Shown here piece by piece: positions 1-11,684 of a DNA stretch of 64,000 bases. The translations under genes and the position numbers were made by a program. The notes below the pieces were generated by a model. The model saw only the letters and a program-made list of their open reading frames with translations, was not told the origin of the DNA and did not search any database. Positions within the stretch are counted from its first letter, which is position 1, and every line of letters begins with the position of its first letter. Source of the DNA: Rhizophagus clarus (taxonomy: Eukaryota > Glomeromycota > Glomeromycetes > Glomerales > Glomeraceae); contig BLAL01000182.1 of NCBI GenBank assembly GCA_015698045.1, forward strand, positions 248,001 to 312,000. The letters run 5' to 3'.

Positions 1-5
1 AGCAA

Positions 6-2962
6 ATGACTTCTTTGGAACCATTAAATCGCGATAAGGCTCCAACGTCTCAAGAGTTAGTAGAACTGATTGATTCGACAATATCGTTAGCAGAACCACA
101 AGATACGACAATGTCTATTGATACACATTCTGATAATGATACGTATGAGAAACAGAAATATATATTTCTTTCATGCAAAAAAAAGGGCAAAACCAGGCAC
201 ATTTCGTCGTATCACTGAAGTTGAGCTAGTCGCTGAAGATTCCTCTTATAATGTGCCAGCTGAATATGACACAGATGATATCTACACTAGTGAATCTTCG
301 ACACAAGAATATTCTCCTAATGATGAAGATAACGATTTTTCAGATAATTTTGAGAATTACTCTCATCCTATGTTCGACATACCAGATATTTCAGACACAC
401 CAGATATTTCAGAATTACCAACAGATGAATTAATTAAAGGGATTTTGATATGGATTATGAAGTTTAGGTCGAGTCATAACATACCAAATACCGCAATTGA
501 AGAATTAATACAATTTATTAAAATAATATTGAAAGTATGTAAAAATATCAATTACGAATCATTCCCAAATTCATTGTACATGCTAAGAAAAAAGTTAGGA
601 CTTTTCGATCGATTTACGCAGTTTGCAGCCTGCCAAAAATGCCACAAATTATACAAAAAAGAAGAGATAATATCAAAAAATAATAATACCGTTATGAAAT
701 GCAGCCATGTCGAATTTCCAAATTTGGTTACAAAGAGATTAAAACAATGTCGTACTCCTTTAGGGAAGAAAATTTCTTTAAATAATAGTATATCAATTGT
801 TCCTGAATTAATTTATCCAGTCTCGAGTATACAACAGCAGCTTTCTAGTATGTTCAAGTGGCCAGGATTTGAAGAATTACTGCGGCATTGGACACGTCAT
901 TCAATAATTGACAATGTTCTATCGGATATTTATGATGGCCAAATATGGAAAAATCTTAAGGAATTATCTGAACAACAGTCAAATAACTTTTTCCAACCAG
1001 ACAAGGCTAATGCTCATCTAGGATTAATGATGAATTTGGATTGGTTCCAGCCTTACGAAGGAATGATTTACAGTACAGGTGTAATATACGCAGTAATATA
1101 CAATCTACCTTGGGATGTTTGATTTAAGCCCGAAAATGTGCTTATACTCGGCATATTACCAGGGCTCAATGAGGTTAAATTGCATAAAGTTAATCATTAT
1201 CTTTCGCCAATAATAACAGAATTAGAGTCACTTTGGGAAGGCGTGAATCTTAATCGCACTAATGAATGTCCAAATGGCAAAGATATTCGAGCTGCATTAA
1301 TAATTGCTTCATGCGATATTCCTGGAGCTCGAAAATTATGCGGGCATATCTCTGCCCTCGCATCATGTCATCGATGCGAAAAAAGGGCCAATAATCGCAA
1401 TTTTGGTGGCATGGCGGATATGAGCGACTGGTTTATCATGAAAGATCCAGTAGAGCATCGTCAAAAGGCTTTGGAATGGCGACGATGCAAATCTAACGCA
1501 GAAAGAGAGAGATTCGTCAAGGTGAATGGTGTAAGGTGGTCTGAAATATTAAGACTCTCGTATTTTGATCCGATTCGGTTTGTTGTTATAGATCTGATGC
1601 ACTGCCTTTTTCTAGGAATCGCAAAATGGATAACAAAACGAATATGGATCGATGAAGATGTATTAACAGAAAAAGCTCTTCAATCAATTCAAAAGAAAAT
1701 GAGCGAATTTAGGCTACCATCAGATTTGGGACAAATTCCTGATAAAATTCATTGCGGTGAAGGTTTTTCTAACTTTACCGCTGACCAATGGCGCAACTTT
1801 TTCCTAATATACGCCACTGTTGTGTTATGGAATCATCTTCTGAATAAAGATCGCAAAATTTTTACGTATTTCATAAGAGTTTGTACGATTTTGGTTAGAC
1901 GAATTGTGGAGATTAATGATATGAAAAAAGCCCATGAACTTTTAGTAAAGATAATTAAATTGATCGAAGAGCATTATGGCGAAGGAAAAATAACGCCAAA
2001 CCTCCACCTATCATTACATCTATGTGAGTGCTCTTACGATTACAGACCCCTGTATTCGTTCTGGTGCTTTAGCTTTGAACGAATGAATGGCGTATTAGGT
2101 AATTCAAATTTAAATTCATTTGCTGTGTCGATTTTTCGAATTATATTATTCCATTAAGCAAAGATTAATAATAAAATATTTATTAGGATCATTGCCTAAT
2201 AGCCACCGCCAAATTGAACCTGAAATAATGCATCGATTGATGACTGAAACACAAATAAACGATATTATCAGCTCAAGTTCAGAAGTAATCAGCATCGAAT
2301 TACTCAATAAACGACCTTCTGTCAGTTCTCTTTCCGAATTTCCAACAAATGAAATGTATCAATTTTTGATGAATTCCAGAAATATATTGGAATCACTAAT
2401 TACTAGTTGCGAGGAATTTCTGGGTATATTTTTAGCACCGCGATCTGAAAATATTCGTCTTGATGAACAAATCTACGATTTACTTATTGAATATTATAAG
2501 GATACATATGTAGATTCTATATTCAGAAAACTGTTCACGGAAAATTTACCCAATTCGACAATCGTTATCAACAAAGCGAATCGATATGGAAGATGTCAAA
2601 TCGGTGCAGAAATTTTTGGATCTGCTGCTACAACACGACATATTAAGAGCTCATTTGTTTTAGCTAAATTTATTAATCGTGATGGGAATAGCGTTGATAC
2701 TTATCCAGGTCAAATCCAATTTTTTTTCGAACATAGCGTTCATTTATCCTCCCATAATTTGACACACAAATTGGCTTACATCAAATGGTACAAACTGGCA
2801 AATTTGACATCCCGATTCCATTTCAGTATTGACGATGATGTTGAAACTTGTAACGTCGAATTATGGGAAGATAGTTTCTATTTGAGCAGTAGAGACAATA
2901 TAATCCCAATACACAACATTTTAGGTCAGTTTATACCTGTAAAATACAAAAAATCAGATTGA
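6..2962 (+). pseudogene. CACTA tnp2-like transposase, broken
   Basis: Encodes a DDE-type transposase that would cut and join the ends of its own element. The piece at 118-1122 carries the tnp2-type block around NLPWDV, and the piece starting 1138 continues it directly (ILGILPG, then a zinc-binding CDIPGARK...CHRCEK region and DLMHCLFLGI). The three disruptions are visible: a frame change in the eight-A run at 177-184, an in-frame TGA at 1120-1122 exactly where the family has Arg (CGA to TGA), and a frame change near 2110-2160 where the chain passes into the frame ending at 2962. The last could instead be a short unrecognised intron. An acidic low-complexity stretch lies at about 240-430. The true start may lie before the window. 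No other superfamily fits the block order. Confidence 0.8.
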
Positions 2963-3154
2963 TCTAATGCCAAAGAATATTTAACCATTATTCCTATAAA
3001 TAGAAAGTTCCATTTGCGTTGATTTAATATAACATTTATACTAGTCTGAATTGTTTAAACATTTTTTAACAAATATTGTATTATTGTTTTTTATTATACT
3101 TAATAATATTAATATAGTAAATATATTATAACCATTATTTAATATAGAAAAGTG

Positions 3155-3348
3155 AATACAATTCGGCCATTATTCGTGTGAGGCCGAACATAGTTTAATT
3201 TTTATTATACGCAATTTGACCATCATTCGGCTAGATCGAATCAGAGTCGTGAATTGCATATCATTACTAATTTAGGTCGATTTTTTTAAAAATTGGCCGA
3301 ATCTAGGCCAGATTTTTTGGAGACCGAATATTCCTTTTTCGACTAGTG
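3155..3348. repeat. CACTA subterminal repeats and terminal TAGTG
   Basis: Short words in both orientations recur every 25-60 bases: ATTCGGCC at 3161, AGGCCGAA at 3181, ATTCGGCT at 3225, TTGGCCGAAT at 3292 and GACCGAAT at 3322. They run up to TAGTG at 3344-3348. Arrays of this kind next to the ends are where CACTA transposases bind; that role is inferred here. Confidence 0.7.
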
Positions 3349-3645
3349 ATTGTCTTCGTACCATCGTACCAAACCATTGTTATGTATAATTTTGCCTTTA
3401 TTTTGTGATTTTGATGGTTACTTGATATGTTTTCTGGTACGAGGACTGGTACGAAGTTGGTACGAGGGGTATATATTGGAGGTCATACCAAGGGATATGG
3501 TATTTATCTATAGTATTGTTAGAGACGCGCCATAAAGGCACTGGGAGGCTAACTGGATAGGAGATTTGATCAAATTCCAACGGAGTTGAGATGTATACTG
3601 GGGGCTTTAGCCACAGGCATCCATAGAACAGCTCCAATGACACCC
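3349..3645. repeat. Non-coding spacer with inverted TGGTACGA repeats
   Basis: No gene is seen. CTTCGTACCATCGTACCA (from about 3354) is matched in inverse at 3435-3460 by TGGTACGA copies, so the stretch could fold into a hairpin. A third TGGTACGA follows. The purpose is unknown. Confidence 0.4.
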
Positions 3646-6016
3646 TTCTCATATGAACTTTTAAGAATTCTCAAAAAAATTTTTTACCAAAAATATCCTA
3701 TACGAACCTTTACCATATGAATCACACTTGAAAAATCTTTATTAAAATATCCCATACGAACTCTTCCCACACAAACTCTAAGAAAATCTCTTAAAAAAAA
3801 TTTTCTATCAAAGAATCCCATACGAACCCTTTCCATATGAACTCTTAGAAAATCTCTTAAGAAAAACTTTTCTATCAGATATTCCATACGAACTCTTTCC
3901 ATAGTATGAACTAAGAAAATCTCTTAAAAAAAAATTTTTTATCAAAGAATCACATACGAACCTTTCTATACAAACTCTTAGAAAATCTCTTAAGAAAAAT
4001 TTTTCTATCAGATATCTCATACGAACTCTTAAAATAAAAAAAAAATCAATTTATCAAAAATATCCTATACGAATCTTAGAAATCTCTCACAAAAAATTTT
4101 CTATCAAAGAATCTTATGCGAATCCTTTTCATATGAACCTTAAAAAATTTCACAAAAAAATTTTCTATCAGATATCCCATACGAACTCCTATACGAACTC
4201 TTAGAAAATCTCTTAAAAAAAATTTTCTATCAAAGAATCCCATACGAACCTTTTCTATATGAATTTTTAGAAATCTCTCAAAAAAAAATTTTCTATTAAA
4301 TAATCTCATGCGAGCACTTCCCATATGAACTCTTGGAAAATACGAACTCTTCCCATATAAACTTAGAAAATCCTAAAAAAAAATTTTTTATCAGATACTC
4401 ATATGAGCTCTTAGAAATCAAAAAAAAAAAAATCTATTTATCAAATATATCCTATACGAATCTTAGGAAATCTCTCGAAAAAAATTTTCTATCATATATC
4501 CCATAGACCCATATGAACCCTTCCCATATGAACTCTTAGAAAATCTCTCAAAAAAATTTTCTATCAAAGTATCCTATGTGAATCCTTTCTATACGAACCC
4601 TAAAAAATTTCACAAAAAAATTTTCTATCAGGTATCCCATACGAACTCTTTCCATATGAACTCTTAGAAAATTTCAAAAAAAATTTTCTATCAGATATCC
4701 CATATGAATCTTTCCCATATGAACACTTGGAAAATCTTTATCAAAATATTCCATACGAACTCTTTTCACACGAACTCTAAGAAAAACTCTTAAAAAAAAA
4801 TTTTCTATCAAAGAATCCCATACGAACCTTTTCCATATGAACTTTTAGAAATCTCTCAAAAAAAATTTTTTATTAAAGAATCCCATCCCTAAAAAATTTA
4901 AAAAAATTTTGTATCAGTTATCCCATACAAACTTTTCTGAACTCTTCTGAACTCTTTCTATACGAACTCTTAGAAAATCACAAAAAAAATTTTCTATCAA
5001 AAATATCCCATACGAACCCTTACCATATGAACACTTGAAAAATCTTTATTAAAATATCCTATATGAATCCTTCCCATATGACTCTTAGAAAATCTCTTAA
5101 AAAAAATTTTCTATTAAAGATATCTTATATGAACGCTTCCCATATGAACTCTTGGAAAATACGAACTCTTCCCATATAAATTTAGAAAATCCCAAAAAAA
5201 AATTTTCTATCAGATACCCATATGAACTCTTAGAAATTAAAAAAAAAAATCTATTTATCAAATACATCCTATACAAATCTTAGAAAATCTCTCAAAAAAA
5301 AAATTTCCTATCAGATATCCCATAGACTCATACAAACCCTTTCCATATGAACTCTTAGAAAATATCTTAAAAAAATTTTCTATCAGATATCCCATATGAA
5401 CCCTTCCAATACGAACTCTTAGAAAATCTCTTAAAAAAAAATTTTCTATTAAAGATATCCCATATGAACCTTTCCCATATGAACTCTTAGAAAATACGAA
5501 CGCTTCCCATACAAACTCTCTCAAAAAAAAAATTTTCTATTAGATATCACATACGAACTGAACTCAGAAAATCTCTTAAAAAAAAAATTTTCTATCAGAT
5601 ATCCCATATGAACCCTTCTAATACGAACTCTTAGAAAATCTCTTAAAAAAAAATTTTCTATTAAAGATATCCCATACGAACCTTTCCCATATGAACTCTT
5701 AGAAAATACGAACTCTTCTTATACAAACTCTCTTAAAAAAAAATTTTCTATTAGATATCACATACGAACTGAACTCAGAAAATCTCTTAAAAAAAAATTT
5801 TCTATTAGATATCACATACGAACTGAACTCAGAAAATCTCTTAAAAAAAATTTTCTATCAGATATCCTATACGAACTCTTTTCATATGAACTCTTAGAAA
5901 ATAAAAAAAAATTTTCTATTAGATACCCTATACGAACTCTTAGAAATCTCAAAAAAAAAGAATCTCTATTTATCAATACGAATCTCAGGAAATCTATCAA
6001 AAAAATTTTCTATCAG
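3646..6016. repeat. Satellite-like array of degenerate AT-rich units
   Basis: About 2.4 kb is built from variants of one unit: CATACGAACTCT, then AGAAAATCTCTTAA, then a run of A, then TTTTCTATCA and GATATCC or AAGAATCC. Unit length varies (roughly 40-70 bases) because the CATACGAACTC-type part is present once or twice. Local higher-order copies occur, for example the near-identical pair around 5745-5860. Reading frames on the minus strand across it only spell the repeat and are not genes. Confidence 0.85.
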
Positions 6017-6079
6017 AGTTTAAAATGGTTTATAAATAAAATGTTATTATTGAAAAAATCTAAAAATCTGCTAATATAT

Positions 6080-6305
6080 AATAAGCTAATTAGCAACCAA
6101 TCGGTCATCAATCTGATATATGACCTATTGATAACTGGTAAATTCAACTGTACATCAATCAGCCATCAATCAGTCATATGACCGGTTGATAACTGATTTG
6201 AATTTTATACCTGATTGATGACTGATTGAAAGAATCAGTCATCAATAGGTAACCAATCGGTTACCAATCAGTCACATGACCGATTGGTGACCGATTTGAC
6301 TCCAT
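6080..6305. repeat. Cluster of short inverted ATCAGTCAT/ACCGATTG words
   Basis: The 10-16 base words CAATCGGTCATCAATC, AATCAGTCAT, ATGACCGGTTGAT, CTGATTGATGACTGATT and ACCGATTGGT occur many times in both directions. The stretch is largely self-complementary. It ends where the ATPase reading frame loses its family sequence (about 6318), so it looks like the end of an inserted element. Confidence 0.6.
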
Positions 6306-6615
6306 TCGACCTGTGCGGTTCATCAGGATGATACCCACAAACAATTAGATCATCACATTTGATGTAGCGAGACCCACCTTTCTTTCCTCTTTGCATATAT
6401 TCATCCTTATCACCAAGAACAAGATTCGCAAGTAAATTAGTCTTATCTGAACCACTTCTCCCAGTAACCAACATGCTGAAAGGCCATGTCATTGCTGGAT
6501 GTCCAATATTTTGGGATGATTCATGTTTAGTGACCTCATCCATATCCAAAAGACAAAGTTTCATAGGAGGTAGTCCTGTTTTTTGGTTCTTCTGCATATC
6601 AGGTTGGGGATTCAT
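6268..6615 (-). pseudogene. A32-like packaging ATPase, N-terminal fragment (Maverick/Polinton type)
   Basis: The fragment has a Walker A region GRSGSDKTN at about residues 52-60, where the usual loop is GxSGxGKT/S (a Gly is replaced by Asp), followed by a stretch ending CDDLIVCGYHPDEP that fits the FtsK/HerA-superfamily DNA-packaging ATPases of Maverick/Polinton elements and large DNA viruses. Such enzymes push DNA into a capsid. Only about the first 100 residues remain; after DEP (near 6318) the frame runs into the inverted-repeat cluster, and Walker B and the arginine finger are missing. Its ATG (6613-6615) overlaps the end of the upstream gene, a tight packing typical of viral or plasmid-like elements. 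The family call rests on motif order recognised by eye. Confidence 0.6.
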
Positions 6616-7721
6616 AACTATAATTTCTATTTAAGGGTATTTTATAATTCAGAATATTTTTTTCTTTATTGTAAGATGAATATATATGAGAAATTATGCA
6701 CCATAGGAAGTATATGATTAGTAATACTACTACGAAGATGATTGCATGCTGAAAGAAGAAATCAGATTTCTCATTAACCAGAGCTTGGGTTACTTTGTGG
6801 CCAGCAGTAATGGGTAATATTGAAAGATCTCTTTGAGGCCTGATGAGTTCAGGATTAGTGATATCGTTATCTTTCTCTAGTTTACTAACACTTGAAGGTT
6901 CATTTTGATCAGAAGCGCTTAGGCATAATTTCGTCCCTCCATGCACTTCATACTCGCTGGATGTTTTTTGGATCTGCTCAGCTAAACAAGCATTAGTTGG
7001 TTCCTTTAGTTTCGCTTCTTGAATGAGAAAATTTTTTTCTGACAATGCCTTTTGCAACACTTCTAGTAAATCTTCCTTAGCAATTTTTTTTTCGATTTCC
7101 TTTACTTTATTTTTGAGCCTAAGCGTATAGACAAAGCTTTTTAAACTTTTATCAAATCCAATCAGGTAACTTTAGATCTTCTTGCTTACCTAACTCCTCT
7201 AGTATCCCACCATTTATATTCGAATCATGGAATACCTGTTCTAGTTCCAGATTTTCCAACTTACCTTCCAATTCACTTATTTTAGCTTCAAGAGAGAGAA
7301 TCTTGATCTTGTCAAGAGATGAAGCTTTCTGTGCCAAAGTCGCTTCTTTCTCCAGTGTTTTAATCAAGGATTTGAATGATTTGGTTTTAGCAGAATATTT
7401 CTCTCACTCTACTTTACGCTTACTACGGGATAACTGCTTAGAAGATCTAAGCCTAGTATTGGTCGCATTCAGCTGGCTAATCTTTTTATTAGCATTAGCT
7501 TGAACTAGCACAAGATCCTTTTTTTGCTTTAAATATACATCCTGCAGGTCTTTATAATCATTAGCAATATCAGAAGTAGTTTTGATGCTACCGCGCAATG
7601 CTTTCTCAAATTCTGATTCACAGATGCTACTAAGCTGACGACCTGGAGGGATTTATTTACCTAGTAAACTTCCAACTGCTCTTCTACCCTCGATATCATT
7701 CAATGTATGCACATTAGACAT
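6599..7721 (-). pseudogene. Coiled-coil protein with C-terminal membrane anchor, broken
   Basis: Starts at ATG 7719-7721. The chain is rich in Lys/Glu/Leu heptads (about 7150-7600), then has an acidic/polar linker and one strongly hydrophobic segment (HAIIFVVVLLIIYFLWCII) near the C-terminus, followed by a short basic-polar tail, so it would be a tail-anchored coiled-coil protein. The frame is interrupted by a TAA after about 22 codons, by a TGA at about 7401-7403, and by a frame change between about 7060 and 7150. It ends inside the start of the ATPase fragment. I do not recognise the family. Adjacency to a packaging ATPase makes a virus-like structural or membrane role possible, but that is inference. 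Confidence 0.5.
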
Positions 7722-7809
7722 AATATTAGCATGGTTATATATTAGAAAAAAAATGTACGAATAAATTTCTGAGATAATAGACATAATTTGTTTATTCAAT
7801 ATAATACAA

Positions 7810-7955
7810 TCTTTCTAAATATCCTATATATCCTGTACATTCTATACATCCAGAATATTATCTTCCTATTTATCCTGTATATTTTATACATCTGGAATAT
7901 TATCTTCCTATTTATCCTGTATATCCTATATATTCAGAATAACACATTCTTTTTA
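7810..7955. repeat. 42-bp tandem repeat in divergent intergenic region
   Basis: GAATATTATCTTCCTATTTA recurs with a 42-base spacing (7853, 7895) inside a pyrimidine-rich stretch of TATCCTGTATA words. It lies in the 297-base gap between the minus-strand gene starting at 7721 and the plus-strand gene starting at 8019, where both promoters should be. Confidence 0.6.
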
Positions 7956-8018
7956 TATATCCTATTTAATAAATTATTTTGAATTATTATAATAGATATA
8001 AAAAAAAATATTGCTACC

Positions 8019-8558
8019 ATGCTTAGGCAACGGATGAGATGTGATGCTCTTTCTTTTTCATCAGCTGATTATGATCATATTATGCAATGTGCTGAAAAAA
8101 AGCCCAGAGATAAAGTTTTAAAGGATTTAACAGATAAATATTGAACATCACAAAAACGTATTTATCAGATCTGAAAAGGTGAAGAAAAAAATAGGGTTGC
8201 CTGGAATCAACCAATTCATATGCTAACAGCTTTGCTTTCTAATATAAATGTTGTGAATGGGCAGACCGAGCAAGAGACCCAAGGCCATGATGTTTCTCTA
8301 TTTACAGAATTGGAAAAAAAAATACGTGATGCTAAGATAGAGCTTAGCAAATCTATTGATTCAGTTTTAGAAGAAGCTGGAAAGGCGAAAAAGACTGGAA
8401 GCAAGAAACGGTCCCAAGAGAGTCAAGCAATTCCTAGAACAAAAAAAGAAAATATTTCATCTACCAAATCTTTCGAAGATATCTTAGATTTGTATAAGAG
8501 AAGTAGTTCTGAAATAAAAAAAATTAGAGCATCTGGTCATACTCTTATTCCCAACTAG
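8019..8558 (+). pseudogene. Small predicted helix-turn-helix protein, two nonsense codons
   Basis: ATG 8019-8021 opens a frame that stays the same to the TAA/TAG end at 8558, but it contains two TGA codons close together near 8148 and 8172. The region around them (LKDLTDKY...SQKRIYQI...KGEE) has the length and pattern of a helix-turn-helix of the kind that recognises DNA in small regulators and transposases. The rest is a charged, Lys/Glu/Ser-rich helical tail. It faces away from the coiled-coil gene at 7721. The function is not known; the helix-turn-helix call is by pattern only. Confidence 0.4.
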
Positions 8559-8695
8559 TTACTTGACCTTTCTTTCATACCGGTCAAGCAAAGCATTATA
8601 GTATCCTATGATTTTCAAATTTAATTGGATACTAGAGAATAATGCTTTCTCAAGCTCTTTTACACGAATTGCCATATCCTTTACTGTGATGCAAT

Positions 8696-11560
8696 TTATG
8701 CATTTTTTTTAAAATCTTCACTAGTTGGGCTAGAGGAATCAGTGGATACTTGGTCCTGATCTTCTTTTGGCGGATCCTTGACTACTGGAGCCTTGCTAAA
8801 GATTGAGATAGTGTATGTCTTTTCATGATTCTCTATGTGAAATCGATTATTAGTTAGATAAGAAATACCTTTGACTTTTCGAATTCCTGTCACCCCCAAC
8901 CATAGCATTGGCTTGGGTTCACCGTTGTCTATACAAGCATAATTTCCAATAATAGTGACAATTGGTTTGCCTTTCTCATCCCTTAGAGTAATGGCTACAT
9001 CCGTATACCATCCTAGCGCTTCAGAGATATATTCAGAATTACCTTTTACAAGGAATTTGGAAGGCTTGTCAATTTTCCATCCAAGCGCTTCAGCAGTAGC
9101 TAAATTAAATCCATCAAATTCACTTGTATTATCTAAAAAAGATTCAGAGATTGATAAATCATTTATACTAGCATTCAAGTATTGAAGGAACGAAAACCAC
9201 TCATCTTTTTTTGACTGCTTCTCTTGAGCTTTTTGAGATAGACACATTTTCCGCATTGCTGGTGAAAGCTTTGGTAGTAGCTCATCATATGTTTCAGGCT
9301 GGCTGGACTTTGCCAGAGGCGTTAAAGGCAGAGGCTCATTTACTGGTACCTGTTTTTTTTTACCAGTGGATCATACCCAGTCCACATATTATTGTCCTCA
9401 TCATAATCATTCCCATCATTTTCCTCGCTATTTGAATCAGGAGGAACTATTGGTTTAAGAGGTGTAAAATATGACTGATTAAAATTGGATCGTGCTACTG
9501 GTTTACATATATTCAGTTTCTAGAATTCTTCGGTTAACTGATTCACAGATTCATGAGTTTCATTTATCCCCTCCTCTACTCTATCAATTTTAGTAGAGAC
9601 ATTGCTTCGCTGTGGATGAGATCTTTGAAAAGGCTTTACAGGATAATCTGAATCTAAATCTTCCTTATTAAGTAGACCTACTTTTTTTAAGTATTCGGCT
9701 ATATAATAATTCTTAAGATCTTCCTCTGTTTTTAGTGAAAATGGTGGACCTTTCGGTTGTCTAACCGGTTCAACAGTTTGTGGAGCAGATACTTGCGCTT
9801 ATTGAGTCATTTAAGATTGTAATTCTGTAACTTTCTTTACTAATGCCTGGTTTTCAGTTTTTTGTTGTGTTAATGTGTCTTGAATCGCCTTTTGTATATC
9901 ATCTTTAGTAAAAGCTGGTTGAAAAACTGGAGTAACTTGTGATAAAGAATAGGATACTGGATTTATACTAGGTAAGGCTTGTACTTGATTGGCAAATTGA
10001 TTCAATTTCTCTGGAATTCTTCCACTTAAATTTTGTCCACACTCTAGCCACATATTTTTTAGTTTAGTGAAAAAGGTATTAATGCTTCCAGGATTGGCAC
10101 CTCTCATCCAAGTATAAAAATCACCTGTTAAATGGCTTTTAAGGAACCCTTGAACTTGTTCATCATTGTCTGCTACTCCTAATAATAGTGGTCGAATTCT
10201 GGCTTCATAGGTATTGGGAGTATCATAGGGCTGATACCTTTCTTGAGTCAATCTTAGAATAGCCGATTGCTGATTTCCAACAGTCTCTCGCTGATATTTT
10301 GTTCTCAACCAAGCCTATAATGTATCTGGAAAATTTATGGAAGTTGCAGGGTTATTATAGGGATTATTTGCTGGTACTGGAGCATATTTTCTGCCCATCA
10401 TAGATTTTAAAATATCATACTTGACTGCATTATCAAAATCCTCCGCATTTGCGGTCTTAAGAACTGTCATATGCCCTTTAAGATATGCCCAGGACTGAAT
10501 AACCTTATCCATATAATCATCAGGCAGTTCTTAACCTATGTAGGGTTGAAATTTTGCAAGAGCAGGAGCCATTAATTTTAATACTGGTAAACGTCTAGCC
10601 TCAGCTATGTTTAGTAGAGGATTATTCTATAGCGCTAAAATAATTTGGCGAGAATTAATTTCCCTAGTCTTCTATTTCTGATACCGATTAAATACCCAGG
10701 CTCGATTGAATTCTACTAAGTCAGTCTCAGCTTTACTTCATTGATATAATATCTGTAAGGCAAATTTTTCCTGTATCAATATACCAATACAGGTTTGTTT
10801 TCTTGTTATATTAGTTAACATTCGATTTACCTGATTTCGAGCATTTGTCTGCAACTGATGAAGATCAGCAATAGCCATTTGCTCCACCCCTTCAGCATTT
10901 TGTCTTCGTATAATTTTATTATTATGAATAGTCTCTGCATCATATCGCCTTTTTTGCTTCCGGATTAAATCCTGTTGCAAATTTTGCTCTTTTTGACGAC
11001 TCTGTCTTGTAGCTCTTTATTTGGTCTGTCATGATTATCCTATCTGCCGTATTATCTAGAAATCTGTTTATAGCATTTGCTAGCTCTGTGATGGTAGCTA
11101 TTTCTAAGTTAATATTAGGATTATACAAGTCTGGAGAATTTCCTCATTCAGGCGTATTCTTTCGTGATGAGATGGCTTTGATTTGACATTGTAGTCTATC
11201 AACTTGCTCTTCAGATTCTTCTAAGCGCTTTTCTAGATCAGAGATATATTTTTCCTTATCTTGTACATTCTTTTTAGCTTGATATAGCCGACTTTTTAGG
11301 TTGAAGATTTTAGATTTTAACTCTACTATCTCCTCTTCTGAAGCATTTTCAAGGCGCTCTATCTCCCTATTAAGATTTTAGATTTCTTGTTTACACTAAA
11401 AATAATTTCGTTCCAGTTGATTAATTCATCTTTCATTCTGGCAATTAATATCCACTTCTGTTTGCAATTCACTACGAAGATGATAGTTCTCCTTTTCCAG
11501 CTCAGCTTTATGTTCTTCACATGTTCTTCTTTGTCTTGGATGAGGTCAGTGAAATGACAT
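8696..11560 (-). pseudogene. Gag-protease polyprotein of a retroelement-like family, broken
   Basis: Order along the chain: a long coiled coil (about 11150-11540), a helical region starting near MYNPNINLE (11128), a Gag capsid-like part containing GDFYTWMRGANPGSI (about 10120-10165), a Gln/Pro-rich linker (about 9300-9850), then a retropepsin-like part with AEALGWKID and EALGWYTDV blocks (8700-9130). The protease active-site triplet expected as DTG(S) reads DNTSE at about 9119-9133, so it should be inactive. Frame changes lie near 10940-10980 and between 9811 and 9256, with many stops including after FPDTL at about 10312. No reverse transcriptase or integrase follows downstream (below 8696), where a retroelement would have them. 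It could be a Gag-pro relic or a captured Gag. Confidence 0.6.
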
Positions 11561-11585
11561 TTTTTTTTCGTGATTATAAAAGAGA

Positions 11586-11684
11586 ATGGGAAAACCTTTA
11601 ATTTATATAGATCCTCAAAAATCGCATGATCTTGATCAGGAACTCACTTTGCAGAAGTACAAGGAAAAAAAGTATTCTGGCTAA
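11586..11684 (+). CDS. Possible 32-residue peptide, unknown
   Basis: An uninterrupted frame ATG 11586-11588 to TAA 11682-11684 encodes a short hydrophilic peptide starting MGKPLIYIDP. It sits between two minus-strand genes and starts 26 bases from the start of the Gag-like frame, so a shared promoter is possible. Nothing in it is recognisable and chance cannot be excluded. Confidence 0.2.
   Translation: MGKPLIYIDPQKSHDLDQELTLQKYKEKKYSG

Larger units (their letters stand above)
1..3348 (+). mobile_element. CACTA (CMC) DNA transposon, 3' part; left end outside window
   Basis: The block holds a tnp2-like transposase pseudogene followed by a subterminal zone rich in GGCCGAA/TTCGGCC words, and it stops at TAGTG (3344-3348), the inverse of the CACTA terminus that names this superfamily. 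The left terminus is not in the window, so length and target duplication cannot be measured. Transposase and terminus agree on the superfamily. The element is dead: its only gene has two frameshifts and one nonsense codon. Confidence 0.8.

Noticed and set aside
3350-3652. Small frames on both strands after the CACTA end
   Set aside because: Short, no family resemblance, overlap an inverted-repeat spacer.
3684-6000. Several minus-strand reading frames with repeated FFLRDFLRV and RMGYLIE peptides
   Set aside because: They are the translation of the satellite units; frames change with every A-run length and no start or domain is shared.
7788-7982. Hydrophobic plus-strand frame (ILYILYIQNIIFLF)
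   Set aside because: Translation of the 42-bp tandem repeat in the intergenic region; no gene context.
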